Part shown: piece by piece, positions 54,393 to 64,000 of the stretch | Layout of the letters: each line of letters begins with the position of its first letter | Numbering within the stretch: the first letter of the stretch is position 1 | Assembly: GCF_000150955.2 (NCBI RefSeq) | Contig: NC_011675.1 | Location: forward strand, 860,650-924,649 | DNA length: 64,000 nucleotides | From: Phaeodactylum tricornutum CCAP 1055/1 | Lineage: Eukaryota > Bacillariophyta > Bacillariophyceae > Surirellales > Neidiaceae | Direction: 5' to 3' | Notes under the pieces: model-generated | Told to the model about the DNA's origin: nothing | Databases searched by the model: none | The model's input: the letters and a program-made list of their open reading frames with translations, nothing else | Translations under genes and position numbers: made by a program

Positions 54393-56168
54393 ATGATCCC
54401 CATGGATCCTTCACGATATTATGTACTGGTCGAGTTTGCCGTCCGCCATTTGGACTTTTTAGCGGCCGAACTGGCCTCGGTTTTGCGTCTGCACGGTATC
54501 ACGTACGGAAGTCCGGATTGCCGTGTCGAGACGTTGCCCCAGCTCGGACCGCATCCTACCAACAGTACTGCGATAGAGAATTGCAGTCATGTTGACCACA
54601 AGAACACTGTGCAAGATCAACAACGACGGAACGAAAAACGGCAACGGCCGTTTTGTATACTATCCTTTCCCTTTGACGCACCCTGTGTTCCGCGTCTGGA
54701 AATGCTTGCCGACGAAGTGGACTCTGCCAAAAACCTAGCAACATCGTCAAAATCACAGACTTCATCCGAAACCATTGGGAACATTATTTTATCTCGCTGT
54801 GTTTTGGTGCGTAGTGTCATGGAATTGTGGGGCTATGGACCGAGCTTGGACGATTGCGTCGAGCAGGTTCGGCAGTGGACCGACGTAAGCAGTGGCAGTA
54901 CTACTGCAAGCACCCTCACCACTACCAATTGTCAACACTCTTATCAAAAACTTGTACGGGACCATGGTCGTAGTTGGAAACTTACCGTGCATACGCTAGG
55001 CTGCACGTATAGCCGAGAGGTGCAAGAAGCCATGAGGTCGCGGTTCCAATTTCTGGCCTTGCCCGGGCCAGTGCAAATGAATGATCCGACCGATGAATAC
55101 GTACTGATTCGGGAGACCGAACTGGACGACCACGGGAGTCCACTGCCGGGAGGAAGCATCGATAGTGCTGCATCCGGTACGAATCCACCACGGACTCGGT
55201 ATAAGCCAAACGATTCGGTGTCTTGCTGCTACTTTGGACGCGCACTGGGCGGCACACGACAAACGAAACACCGCGGCGATGTGAGTCGATTCAGTTTGAA
55301 ATCACGGGCCTATTTAGGACCAACCAGTATGGATGCTGAGCTATCCTTCGTCATGGCCAATTTGGCTGGTGTAGGCCAGTCTTCCGTTGTATTGGATCCA
55401 TTTGTTGGAACGGGTTCAATCTTGGTCAGTTGCGCCGCCCGTGGAGCATACTGTGTTGGTACTGACATTGACATTCGCGTATTGCGGGGTAAAGGTGAAA
55501 ATTCCAACGTGGTGAGCAATTTTCGTCAATTTGATCTACCGCGCCCAGAACTGATCCGATCCGACAACGCCATCTACCAACGTCACTTTCGACGTACACA
55601 CATACCCATGTACAACGCCATTGTGACGGATCCACCATACGGGATCCGGGCTGGGGCGCGGAAGAGCGGTTCTAGATTGGATCAACCTCGACCAGTGCTG
55701 GAGTCAAACCGACACAATCACATTGCCCAGACAAAGCCCTACGTCGTTTCCGATGTAATGGTAGATTTGCTGGACGTGGCTGCCCGGACGCTTGTTCTAG
55801 GTGGACGACTTGTGTACGTGATTCCTTCTTTTCGAGATTTTGAGCCGGAAAGTGATTTACCACGCCACGAATGCTTAAAAACCGTACACATTTGTTATCA
55901 GCCTTTGTCGGCTGAGTTGGGTCGTCGCGTTGTAGTCATGCAAAAGCAAAGTGAGTATGATCCAACTCAGCGAAAAACCTACCTAGCGAAGAGTTGGAAA
56001 AACGGTGCGAAATCAGCAGAGAGGTGCGCGAACATTCGCGACAAAATTATGGAAGCCGCCAAGCTGAAACCTAACTACCAAGAACGAGCCGCTGTCAGGA
56101 AACAAAAAAGGAAAATTCACAAGGAAGAAAAAAAACGAGTCAAGCTAGAAAAAGTAGAGATGTCCTAG
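54393..56168 (+). CDS. TRMT11: tRNA (guanine-10-N2) methyltransferase catalytic subunit TRM11
   Basis: 591 residues, intronless; the first ATG of the frame is 54393. The enzyme, with its TRM112 partner, methylates G10 of tRNA using SAM. The N-terminus YYVLVEFAVRHLDFLAAEL matches TRM11, and a THUMP-like half follows. The methyltransferase has AELSFVMANLAGVG, motif I VLDPFVGTGSILVSCAARGA, GTDIDIRVLRG and the catalytic NAIVTDPPYGIRAG (NPPY-type). Family-typical LVYVIPSFRDFEP follows. The basic C-terminus (RKQKRKIHKEEKKRVK) is probably for RNA binding or nuclear import. Two inserted low-complexity segments make it longer than the human protein (about 460). Confidence 0.93.
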   Translation: MIPMDPSRYYVLVEFAVRHLDFLAAELASVLRLHGITYGSPDCRVETLPQLGPHPTNSTAIENCSHVDHKNTVQDQQRRNEKRQRPFCILSFPFDAPCVPRLEMLADEVDSAKNLATSSKSQTSSETIGNIILSRCVLVRSVMELWGYGPSLDDCVEQVRQWTDVSSGSTTASTLTTTNCQHSYQKLVRDHGRSWKLTVHTLGCTYSREVQEAMRSRFQFLALPGPVQMNDPTDEYVLIRETELDDHGSPLPGGSIDSAASGTNPPRTRYKPNDSVSCCYFGRALGGTRQTKHRGDVSRFSLKSRAYLGPTSMDAELSFVMANLAGVGQSSVVLDPFVGTGSILVSCAARGAYCVGTDIDIRVLRGKGENSNVVSNFRQFDLPRPELIRSDNAIYQRHFRRTHIPMYNAIVTDPPYGIRAGARKSGSRLDQPRPVLESNRHNHIAQTKPYVVSDVMVDLLDVAARTLVLGGRLVYVIPSFRDFEPESDLPRHECLKTVHICYQPLSAELGRRVVVMQKQSEYDPTQRKTYLAKSWKNGAKSAERCANIRDKIMEAAKLKPNYQERAAVRKQKRKIHKEEKKRVKLEKVEMS

Positions 56169-56721
56169 AGAAACCTTGATCCATTTTCAAATGATAGGTG
56201 GCACAAATTCACAGTTTACAATGTATGGCATCCATTTAGACTTTTGCATATTTACAATCAAAATCCTTCGACTGTGAATACGGAATGCTGCAAGGCGGGT
56301 CAGCACAAATTATTTACAGTAATAGTAAATCTGAAACCGAGCACAGTATAGCCAATTCTTAGGAGTATTGTTTTTGCAGTTAGGCTGGTTCGCGATCAGT
56401 CCAGTCCGCGAATGCAACTGAAATTTAACTTATATAGACTTATACTAAAATATTTTGTCCCATTCGACCAACGTTCGAATTTTCCTTATAAATGATCGAA
56501 AAATATGTCATAAGTAGATTGGAATCGTCACAACGTGCTTTTGCAACTTGTTGTCAGTTATTATAGTATCACCGCCCTCCTCATTTCACTGCTCACTTTT
56601 TCAGTACTTATCTTTGACAGGCATATTTTGTCATCATTCGTCATTCTAGTTTGTTGTTGTTGTTGGAATTGCACCTTAACTTGGTTTGGGAATTCGTTCG
56701 AGAAAAAAAGATATTCAAAAA
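56169..56721. other. Intergenic, upstream of second LRR gene
   Basis: 553 nt without a gene. Contains TTCACAGT (56208-56215), GACTGTGAA (56270-56278) and TTACAGTAA (56314-56322). Confidence 0.5.
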
Positions 56722-58934
56722 ATGCGATTTGCCGGTACTTTAACAATAGCTTGCAGCATCTTTGTTGCAGCGGCATCCCACGAATCTGATGCGCAAGTGC
56801 GTACTTTAAAGCAAAGGATCGAGGAAGAGAGGCTGGCGCGAAGTCCTCGCGGTGATAGACGACGACAGCGTATGCACGAAAGTCGACGTCTCGCTCTTGA
56901 ACAAGACGTGCATATTCATCCAGATTATGACAAACGACGAAAGGCGTACGACGTAGGCTCCGGAATATTTTCCCCTCAGGACAGCACATCGAAGCCGGCT
57001 GAAATTGGTACCAGCGAAGATATGCAATTTTGGGGAAGACTGCTGCAGATCGATTCCGACATTTCGATGAGCATCGCACCCAGTCCAAGCCCCTTGGCGT
57101 CACCGATAGCCTCTCCTTCAGGTAGCTTGGCGACTCCAACCATGATGCCGCAAAAAGACCCTGCAACGGATAGTCCTATACTTAGTCCAACGCCCCTACC
57201 GACAAGATTCGCAACTAGTATGCCACAAGGAGTATCAATGACTGTACCCCCGACTCTTCTCCCAACTTCCACGCCACAAGAAGGGTCCCCGACTGTACGC
57301 CCGACTCGTCTCCCAACTTCCACGCCACAAGAAGGGTCTCCGCCTGTACGCCCCACTCCTATGCCACAAGTAGTGTCTACCACTTCAGCGCCGACTCGTC
57401 GCCCAACTTTTATGCCCACCTCGTCGCCATCAGCGGCTCCTACGCAAAGCCCATCTCGAAACCCAACCCCTGCTCCGACGCCGTCTAGGGTGGAGCAAAT
57501 CGTGCTTTCCGTGGCCTTGCTTGGAGGTGCTGAGTTCCTTGATACAAATTCGTATCAGTCCAGAGCACTGTCCTGGTTAGATAGATTTTCGGATACTTCA
57601 GGATTGAGTGATGCCAGAATTGTTCAACGTTATTCGCTGGCCTGCATTTTCTATGCCACAAACGCCGTCCGTACGGTTTTCACCGATATGGCATTTGATT
57701 CATCTCAACCTCTTCCTCAGTGGCAGAATCGGGAAAATTGGCTTACGGATACAAACGAGTGCAACTGGTATGCCATAGAGCAATGCGATTCAAGCAACAT
57801 GGTCGTGGAACTAGATCTGGTAAGAAAATCATTTTACATGGCCCTACATTCACCTTTCCTGTGCTTATTCTAATCGTTGTCTCAATCTCCGTGTAGTTCA
57901 GCAATTTACTGACGGGAGAATTCCCACCTGAAATAGTTTTACTTAAAGCAAGCATCGAAGTCCTTGACCTCGGACGAAACTTATTCTTCACGGAAGGAGT
58001 AAATTTCAACACAGTCCTTGGACAACTGACGAAACTAAAATTCCTTTTGTTTGATCAAACGAATATGATCAATTTAAATGGAATCCCGACTGAGATTGGA
58101 AATTTGAAAAGCTTGGAGTCCTTCAATTGCGTCGCAACGAGATATGGAGGCGCTTTAAACGGCGATGCATTTCAGCCGGACCAGATCAATTGGAGTAAGT
58201 GAAATTTCGCTTTTCTCGATAGCACAGGCTTCCCACAACTGACAACTTGTTTTTGTTAATACCATCAGCGATATTGGAAATAGAAGAGAACGCTTTCAAC
58301 TCAGCCATTCCTTCCGCAATCGCCAACCTTCCTGCCTTGGAACAGTTTTTTGGAAGAGACTGCGGCTTGCAAGGCACACTGGAACCTCTCCGGAATATGG
58401 ACAATGCAGGTGAGTTAAGCCATTGCCTCTTGTTGTGACACCAATTTTCAGCACACTCCACAATGGACTTACACGCGGCTCATCCCATCATGTAGTTGTT
58501 CTGTGGGTTGATATGAATCCTCTTTTAGGGGGCCCAATTCCAACTGAATTTGGTAATTTTCAGCAATTGCGGAGTTTATCTCTAACAGAGTGCGATTTCA
58601 CCGGTACATTTCCAAGTGAGCTGGGCACTGTGAGCTCTTTGTGTAAGTCTCAACTGGTGCTCGAAGGAATCCTTTCGCGCGTGATAGCTTACCCTACTTG
58701 CACACTTGGTTTTCAGCGCAATTGTTTTTGTTTCGAAACAGACTTGATGGAACGATACCAAGCGAACTGGCGGAGCTTCAAGATCTATCAATCCTGGAAA
58801 TTTGGGAAAACAATTTCACTGGCATCATCCCTCCTCTTGTTTGCCAGTTGACCTTTTCGGACCTAACTCGTTTGATTGCCGATTGTGAAAACTGCCCAAC
58901 AGCAGGTTTCTGCTGTGATTCGTGTGTAGGCTAA
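56722..58934 (+). CDS. Secreted leucine-rich-repeat protein with Ser/Pro/Thr stalk (paralogue B)
   Basis: Exons 56722-57819, 57897-58194, 58269-58409, 58496-58642 and 58717-58934 give 633 residues. The first ATG after an open frame is 56722, giving a signal peptide (MRFAGTLTIACSIFVAAASH). A basic/acidic segment (RSPRGDRRRQRMHESRR, FWGRLLQID) matches paralogue A. The Ser/Pro/Thr stalk of about 140 residues contains a 51-bp tandem repeat. The head starts SRVEQIVLSVALLGGAEFLD, with NECNWYAIEQCD as N-cap, then LRRs FSNLLTGEFPPEI, NLKSLESFNC, NPLLGGPIPTEFG and RNRLDGTIPSELAEL, and a Cys-rich end. Internal exons 2 and 3 have the same lengths (298, 141 nt) as in paralogue A. Secreted or wall-bound; ligand unknown. 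Confidence 0.85.
57240..57380 (+). repeat. 51-bp tandem repeat in the LRR stalk
   Basis: Units at 57240-57290 and 57291-57341 are nearly identical, with a shortened third unit to about 57380. Encodes Pro/Thr/Ser-rich TVRPTRLPTSTPQEGSP-type sequence, different from the repeat of paralogue A. Confidence 0.85.
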
Positions 58935-59037
58935 TTTTTATTTAAAGAAGATGTGGTTGTTACGTGGACTTCGCCTGAAGTAAATCTGACAAACCCATTC
59001 ATCTCTTTTCGGCAGTTTTTGTCCTAAAAGCTGTCGA

Positions 59038-61607
59038 TCAATGTAAGAGATATCGATCCAAATCGAAGCCATTTGCGTTCGCTATATATCTCGCTTCTCC
59101 TTCCGTTGTGGAGCATACAAATCGAGGCTCAACCATTTGGGCATGATCATAGGGAGATCGTGCCGGCTGCTCAAGGATGGCATTCATTTCTTTCAAATGA
59201 GACGTGGCCATTACCAAGGACAAAGTACCCAGCGCATTTGAGCTTTCCTCGGCATCAAAGCCAGATAAAGCCTGGTGAAGACTTTCACAATTTAACCCCA
59301 GCAAACTTACGAATATACTTAACAGCCGCTCCTGCGGAAAGGACCTCAGTCGCACGTTGTTGCACTGTTGACTGGACGAGCCAAATGCCAAGTCTTCAGC
59401 GTTAGCATTTTCAGTAGTCGCTTTCTTACGACGGCGTCCATTTCGCTCAACACTGAACACGTGTCTGTCACGATCAGGGCGATTGGTTTGGCAAATAAAC
59501 CCCGACAGAAGAAGATACCTCGCGGCGAGGGGCATGTCATAGACATTTTCTCCCAACGACCCTGTTCTAGATTCCAAAGAGTTTCTGCCTGGAGCAAGGT
59601 CATATTCAACGCCTTCCATAAAATTTCGTGCATGAGCAAGAATAGCCGTTCCGAGGTAGTCAAGTACGCTAGAGTGAGAGCTTTGACAGCGCCATTCCTG
59701 GAGTTTTTCCTGGGACCCATGAATTTCCAGAAGCGTTCGTTCCAAATTTTCTGCTCGAAGAGGGTCAGTAAATTTTGGCCAGATCAGTCGTCCTACACGA
59801 ACAAAGTCGGTTATGCACACGGTAGATTCATGAAGGAGTTGTACTAGCGTCCCGAGAAAGGCGTTGAATAGGGCCTTGCCAAACGAGGATTCGACTGGAT
59901 CTTTACATTTTCCCGGTCCGCCTCCGACAATGTAGTATTGTAATTTGTGTGAAGACAAAATCTTTGAGGTTGTAAGGATTGCACGGTTCGTGATAACTGA
60001 GAGACGATCCAGTAGGACGACAACCAACTTACCTCTTTGAGTACTTGCTTTTTTTTGTAGGCAGGAAATTGGACGCGAACAAATTGCGCACTAGCTTTCA
60101 GGCCACCTATTGACCTCTGGAGTGAACTCACCATGTTCAAACCTAGAAGAATAGATGGTAAGATAACAAGTCACATGGGAAGCTTCATTACGGTACGTTC
60201 AACTTACGAGCATGTTCCAGTAGAATGCTACTTGAAATCAAAACGATAGTCAAATTGATATTGATGCACTTCGAAAGTTGCAAGAGCTGCCCCAGGAGAT
60301 TGCTGCTTTTGGCAGAACTTTTACGCGGGGGCAGGTTCAAGGTCCGTTCGGCGGCATCCAAGACCAAAACTGCAGGCCGCCCGCGTAGCAGCGTCTTAAG
60401 TAATCGTCCAAACGTCAGCACCGTCGTATGAACGCCCTGAGATGTCTCCAGCGAGTTGCCACCATCATCTTTGATCTCGCTGTGCTTTCGGGAAACAAGG
60501 CGCTCTGTCCGCGACCGAACTCCACGGCTGCGATATTTTTCAACACGATCTTCGTCAAAATCATCTTCCATACCGACCGGCTTTGTTTGCTTTTCCGACA
60601 ATTTTTCTACAAAGGACGCCCCGTAGGTGTTCAAATTTTTAGTGTGGTTCGAACGTGAAACTAGCAAATGATACGAAACCCTTCCACTTACTGTCATTTG
60701 TCCTTGATCGTCTCCGACTGCGAGTAGAGATGGCTCGAGTTGGGAACACCTGCTCCTCCCACTGCGCATATGCTGCTTGTAGAACCTGTTCCGCAGACTT
60801 TTCGTCAAGTGCTGCACAATCCACGTAAGCGGTGTACATGCAATTGGATAGCAGAGTAGACGTCTTCCGAATATACTTCAGGACATCTAGCACAATACTC
60901 GTCTTACCGGTGCCACTTGGCCCCGTGACGAGAATAGGAGCTGGAACAAAGCTAGGAACATCTACTCCAGAACCGTAACTCGCCAGGGGCCTAGATTTAT
61001 GCGGGGCTGTTGCTGCCGCAGCCGACAAGAGGCCGACGAGTTTGCGAATCTGTCGTTGACGATGGGGATACATGGACTTCAAAGATTGGAGCGTATAGGC
61101 TGTTGTGGCGGTAGCATCGGAATGCGGTTCCGGGCCGTTATTCAAATGCTGGTTTCTGTGCCGCATGCGATCATGCAGCAGCATGCCGCGCTTGGTACTT
61201 GGTTGGATCTGCTCAGGCTCGGTGTCTCGTGGACGTTTTCGAGTCAACGATGGTTTGTCACGACGAGCCAATCCCAACATGACGAGGCGTTGCTGATTTC
61301 GCTCAATCCGACGTGCACGTCGTTCCAGATACGAGAGTTGTTCCTCTTGGTCTTCGGCTTCCGAGGAACTACTAGTACTGGTACTACCACCGCCCAAAGT
61401 AGCACCGTCATCATGTGGTGAACGCAGACTAGAAGAGCTTATGCCAGGACCCAGAAGAGCCCCACCTGGCTGGGAAGAAGTGGTTGTTGTACCGTGCAGT
61501 CCTAATCCTTCATGAATGTCCTTACCAAAGGCTCCTGTCCGCTTCAGTGAATCCTGGGTGGCGAAACTCAGAGCATCCTCATTTCTACCCTCATCGGTAT
61601 CCACCAT
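59038..61607 (-). CDS. ORC5: Origin recognition complex subunit 5
   Basis: Exons 61607-60692, 60606-60208, 60142-60033 and 59961-59038 give 782 residues. The frame is open upstream of 61607 but lacks an ATG. ORC5 is a subunit of the complex that marks replication origins. A disordered N-terminus of about 180 residues precedes YPHRQRQIRKLVGLL, as in ORC5. Walker A is GPSGTGKTS (about 225-233) and Walker B is AVLVLDAAE (about 380). VRVQFPAYKKKQVLKEILSS spans intron 3 and matches the family's FPDY-ELQKILS. The C-terminal winged-helix region has ARYLLLSGFICQTNRP and FPQERLLSIFVSLLGL, ending VCSTTEGEARYIANANGFDLDRYL. Intron 1 has two possible acceptors (60607 or 60661); the 85-nt choice is used. 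Residues between the Walker motifs are longer than in animals. Confidence 0.88.
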
Positions 61608-62094
61608 TTCCGGCAGACTATCGGCGACCACGTGCAATTGTTTACTCCTCGTGAACTTTCTACTCGAGAAACCCGCCTTTCCTTTTTTGCGTTGAGGTAA
61701 AGACGTTTGGACAGAGAGCAGCTTTTGGAATACGGTATGGCGCAACCCTCACTCCCACCATGGTCACTGTCAATTACTTTCTCAGAAGCACAGCTTCCCA
61801 ATTGTAAAACTATCCCCAAAACTACCGTCCGTCGAAATTTGAGTCGGCCGATGTGGCCTACTCACGAGTGGAAATAGAAAAATGGATAATTGTAATGCAA
61901 ATGTGACAATCAACGAATACCGGATACGAACGCAAACATCACATCCGGTCAAAAAGGATGGTGCGATTGTTCCCTCGATTCTTTTGTGTCGATCCACAGC
62001 GGAATCTTCGAAGGGGGAGGAGGAGAACAACTCTACGTATATCCTTGATTTGCTTCTATTGTTCTTTGTTTCCCGAATAGAATAGTGTACAACA
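61608..62094. other. Divergent promoter region between ORC5 and plastid Fe-S protein
   Basis: 487 nt. TGACAGTGA in the ORC5 direction at 61764-61772. No other gene supported. Confidence 0.5.
61764..61772 (-). promoter_or_regulatory. TGACAGTGA promoter-proximal motif (minus strand)
   Basis: TCACTGTCA on the plus strand, 156 nt before the ORC5 ATG at 61607; matches the TRM11 motif in word, orientation and distance. Confidence 0.3.
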
Positions 62095-63937
62095 ATGAGA
62101 GATGGGGCAACGTTAATAGCGTTTCTATTCGCGAGCGTCTTCTCGGCAAGTACCATCTCGGCTTGGATTCCCCTGCGTATATGCACAAGATCTCGTGTCC
62201 GCAGTCGCAACGTCCTTGCGGCGTCGTCGGAATGGTCCGCCACGGACGATTGGAACAACCTTTCGTCCGAAAATCCGGACAATGGACGACAGGATTACGC
62301 CGTCGATCAGGATTTTGCACAGCGCGAGGCGATTAGGATGCAGAATTGGGATCTGGATAGCCTCGACCCAACGGCACTATCCCCGGAAGACGCTTGGTTG
62401 CAGGACGCGATTGAAACCGTTTTATTGGACAGCACGATTACTCCAGAGGAGCGCTTGGATACCCAAGACTTCTTGGAGGATATGGGTAGAGAAATAGCTT
62501 TACTCGTTCGTTGCAACCAAAGTCCGCAAGAAATGCTTATCGCTGCAGGTAAGGCCTTACCCATCTTGACGACCGAAGACAAGCACAACCCACGACAACT
62601 TGTGCGATTGGAACCCTCCAACCAGAACGAGGAGACGGAAGGGGAAGTCGTGGTTTGGGCCGCTACCGATTTCTTGAAAACCGCCACGCGTGTCATGTTC
62701 GAACAACACGCTCACAACGCGAAGACCGGCGCGGGGGACACGAAGGCCATTTTGGATCCGCGTGGCGTCGCATCGTGGATGAAAAAGAGCTTGCGGGAAG
62801 GCGCGATTGGACCGCACGATCCTCGTGTAATGTTCATCATCTCCAAGTTTGGAACCTACGGGACCGGAACCTTGCAGTACGAAGACTTTCTGAATCTCTA
62901 CGTTTCCACCATTTGTGGAAGCTCCCCTAGTCGTTGGAAACAGCTCGAGTACCGTAGCGAGGAAATTGAAGCCGTCTGGCGAGATCTTCGCAATCACGAC
63001 ATTGTTTCTCCCGTGGAGCAGGAGCGGGTAGCCCTCTTGCAAAAAATGAAGGAGAAATACGAAGAGAGCTTTTCACACGTCACGGACGAGACATTGCTGG
63101 ACGAGTGTGAGATTATTGACGATAAAGTCGCCTCATGGGAGGAGACTTCCCAGGGCCAATGGCGGCAGACTGGCAAAAGCAGCCACGAGCTAGTCGAATT
63201 GGCGTACGATGGCAAAACACCCCTGCGTCTCAAAGACGGTGAATTTGTCTTTATCGACGAGGATTCGTGTATTGGATGCAAGCAGTGCGCCTCGGCATCT
63301 CCAGCATCTTTTCATATGCTGGACGACGGTCGGGCCCGTACGTTTGCACAGCGCAATAGCCTTGATGTCAAGGCTGCTGTTGCGGTGTGCCCTGTCAGCT
63401 GCATGCACTATGTGGGTTTTGACCGTCTCAAAGAGTTAGAGACTTCGCGTGATTCGCCAGATGGCGATGGTCGGACGGATCACCGCCATTTTGGACAAAA
63501 CCATCGAAACGGAGGCTATATTGCGAGAGCGCCGCTGCAGTAAGTTTTGTCATCGAACCTTAAATCTATTTTGATTATTTTTAAAATCTTACACCATTTC
63601 TTTTTATGATTGGTAGTTTGACGAGAAGAGACAGCGACGCTAACCACAAGAGCTCCTGGTATCATTACTTGGTGAACAAGTGCTATTGTAAGTGTCGAGT
63701 CCGACGGAAAATTGGACTTTCCCTTCAATACGTATTCTAACCCTTCTGTTGATATTGTCTACAACAGTATCATCCGATTGTCCTCAGAGGGGCTGTTTTG
63801 ACTGTCCTCAATTTCGCACCCAGCCAGGTAGCAACCCGAGTTGCCAATCGAAAATGAAAGACGCACTGCACATCAAGGCGGAACATTTTATCCAAACCGG
63901 AGAAGCTAATCTTTACCGTAAATCGGCCGACCTCTGA
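62095..63937 (+). CDS. Plastid-targeted [4Fe-4S] ferredoxin-like protein (DJC76-type Fer4 domain without J domain)
   Basis: Exons 62095-63539, 63617-63687 and 63768-63937 give 561 residues with GTAAGT donors. The signal peptide (ATLIAFLFASVFSASTISA) is followed by W at the cleavage site, an accepted variant of the plastid motif, and a basic transit region. Residues about 60-350 are acidic and helical, with an EF-hand-like stretch (FGTYGTGTLQYEDFLNLY). The Fer4 domain starts at about 385: FIDEDSCIGCKQCASASP, then GRARTFAQ and VAVCPVSCMHYVGFDRL. This closely resembles the ferredoxin domain of plant plastid DnaJ proteins such as DJC76/77, but no HPD-bearing J domain is present. The last exons add CPQRGCFDCPQF, a second Cys cluster. 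A plastid electron-transfer or Fe-S sensor role is inferred. Confidence 0.85.
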
Positions 63938-64000
63938 AAATGAGAAAGATACTCAGCCGGAAACATATAGACGCTTTGTTTTGATTAGATGTAGGTATCT

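Noticed and set aside
24829-61607. DNA2, kinesin and ORC5 as a functional replication cluster
   Set aside because: They are separated by many unrelated genes and have separate promoters; co-location is likely chance.

Overview
The window looks like nuclear chromosomal DNA of a diatom, most likely a pennate such as Phaeodactylum. Four things point there. Several proteins carry heterokont plastid presequences (signal peptide with an aromatic residue, usually F, after an A-type cleavage site). The genes have few, short (about 70-110 nt) GTAAGT-type introns. There are two diatom-type heat-shock factors. There are secreted LRR proteins on Pro/Ser/Thr stalks. I saw no transposon, rRNA, tRNA or CRISPR array. 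Species assignment is inference.

Layout. 1-6.2 kb: 3' part of a ubiquitin E1, a small plastid-targeted protein, an unknown protein and an intronless HSF. 6.5-9.6 kb: a METTL13-like methyltransferase fused to an eEF1B-type guanine-exchange domain, then a second, intron-bearing HSF on the minus strand. 10-18.9 kb: glutamate-cysteine ligase with a roughly 190-residue insertion, a nucleotide-sugar transporter, a PUS3-like tRNA pseudouridine synthase and an NDUFAF5-like protein. 19.3-32.1 kb: an RluA-family protein with a substituted catalytic Asp and an in-frame stop, a kinesin with a membrane-anchor-like C-terminus, DNA2 nuclease-helicase and an organellar Obg GTPase. 33-46.5 kb: an MFS transporter, a membrane-anchored GH35 beta-galactosidase, plastid GrpE, an SDR, a DedA/TVP38 membrane protein, a membrane-bound kinase-like protein and a type I membrane protein. 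47.5-64 kb: two paralogous secreted LRR genes with the same intron plan, enclosing a large unknown protein and tRNA methyltransferase TRM11, then ORC5 and a plastid 4Fe-4S protein.

Genes mostly alternate in convergent and divergent pairs, with convergent stop codons as close as 8 bp. There is no operon logic, though themes recur: translation and tRNA modification (E1 aside: METTL13-EF1B fusion, PUS3, RluA-like, TRM11, Obg), genome replication (DNA2, ORC5, kinesin), stress and redox (two HSFs, GCL, GrpE, Fe-S protein). A motif of the type TCACAGTCA recurs about 115-180 nt upstream of at least seven start codons and may be a core-promoter element.

The strongest candidate for something undescribed is the single-exon fusion at 6513-7766. 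It joins an eEF1A-methyltransferase-like domain to the domain that normally docks on eEF1A, and the lysine that drives nucleotide exchange appears to be missing. All spliced gene models were built by reading splice consensus and phase by eye.
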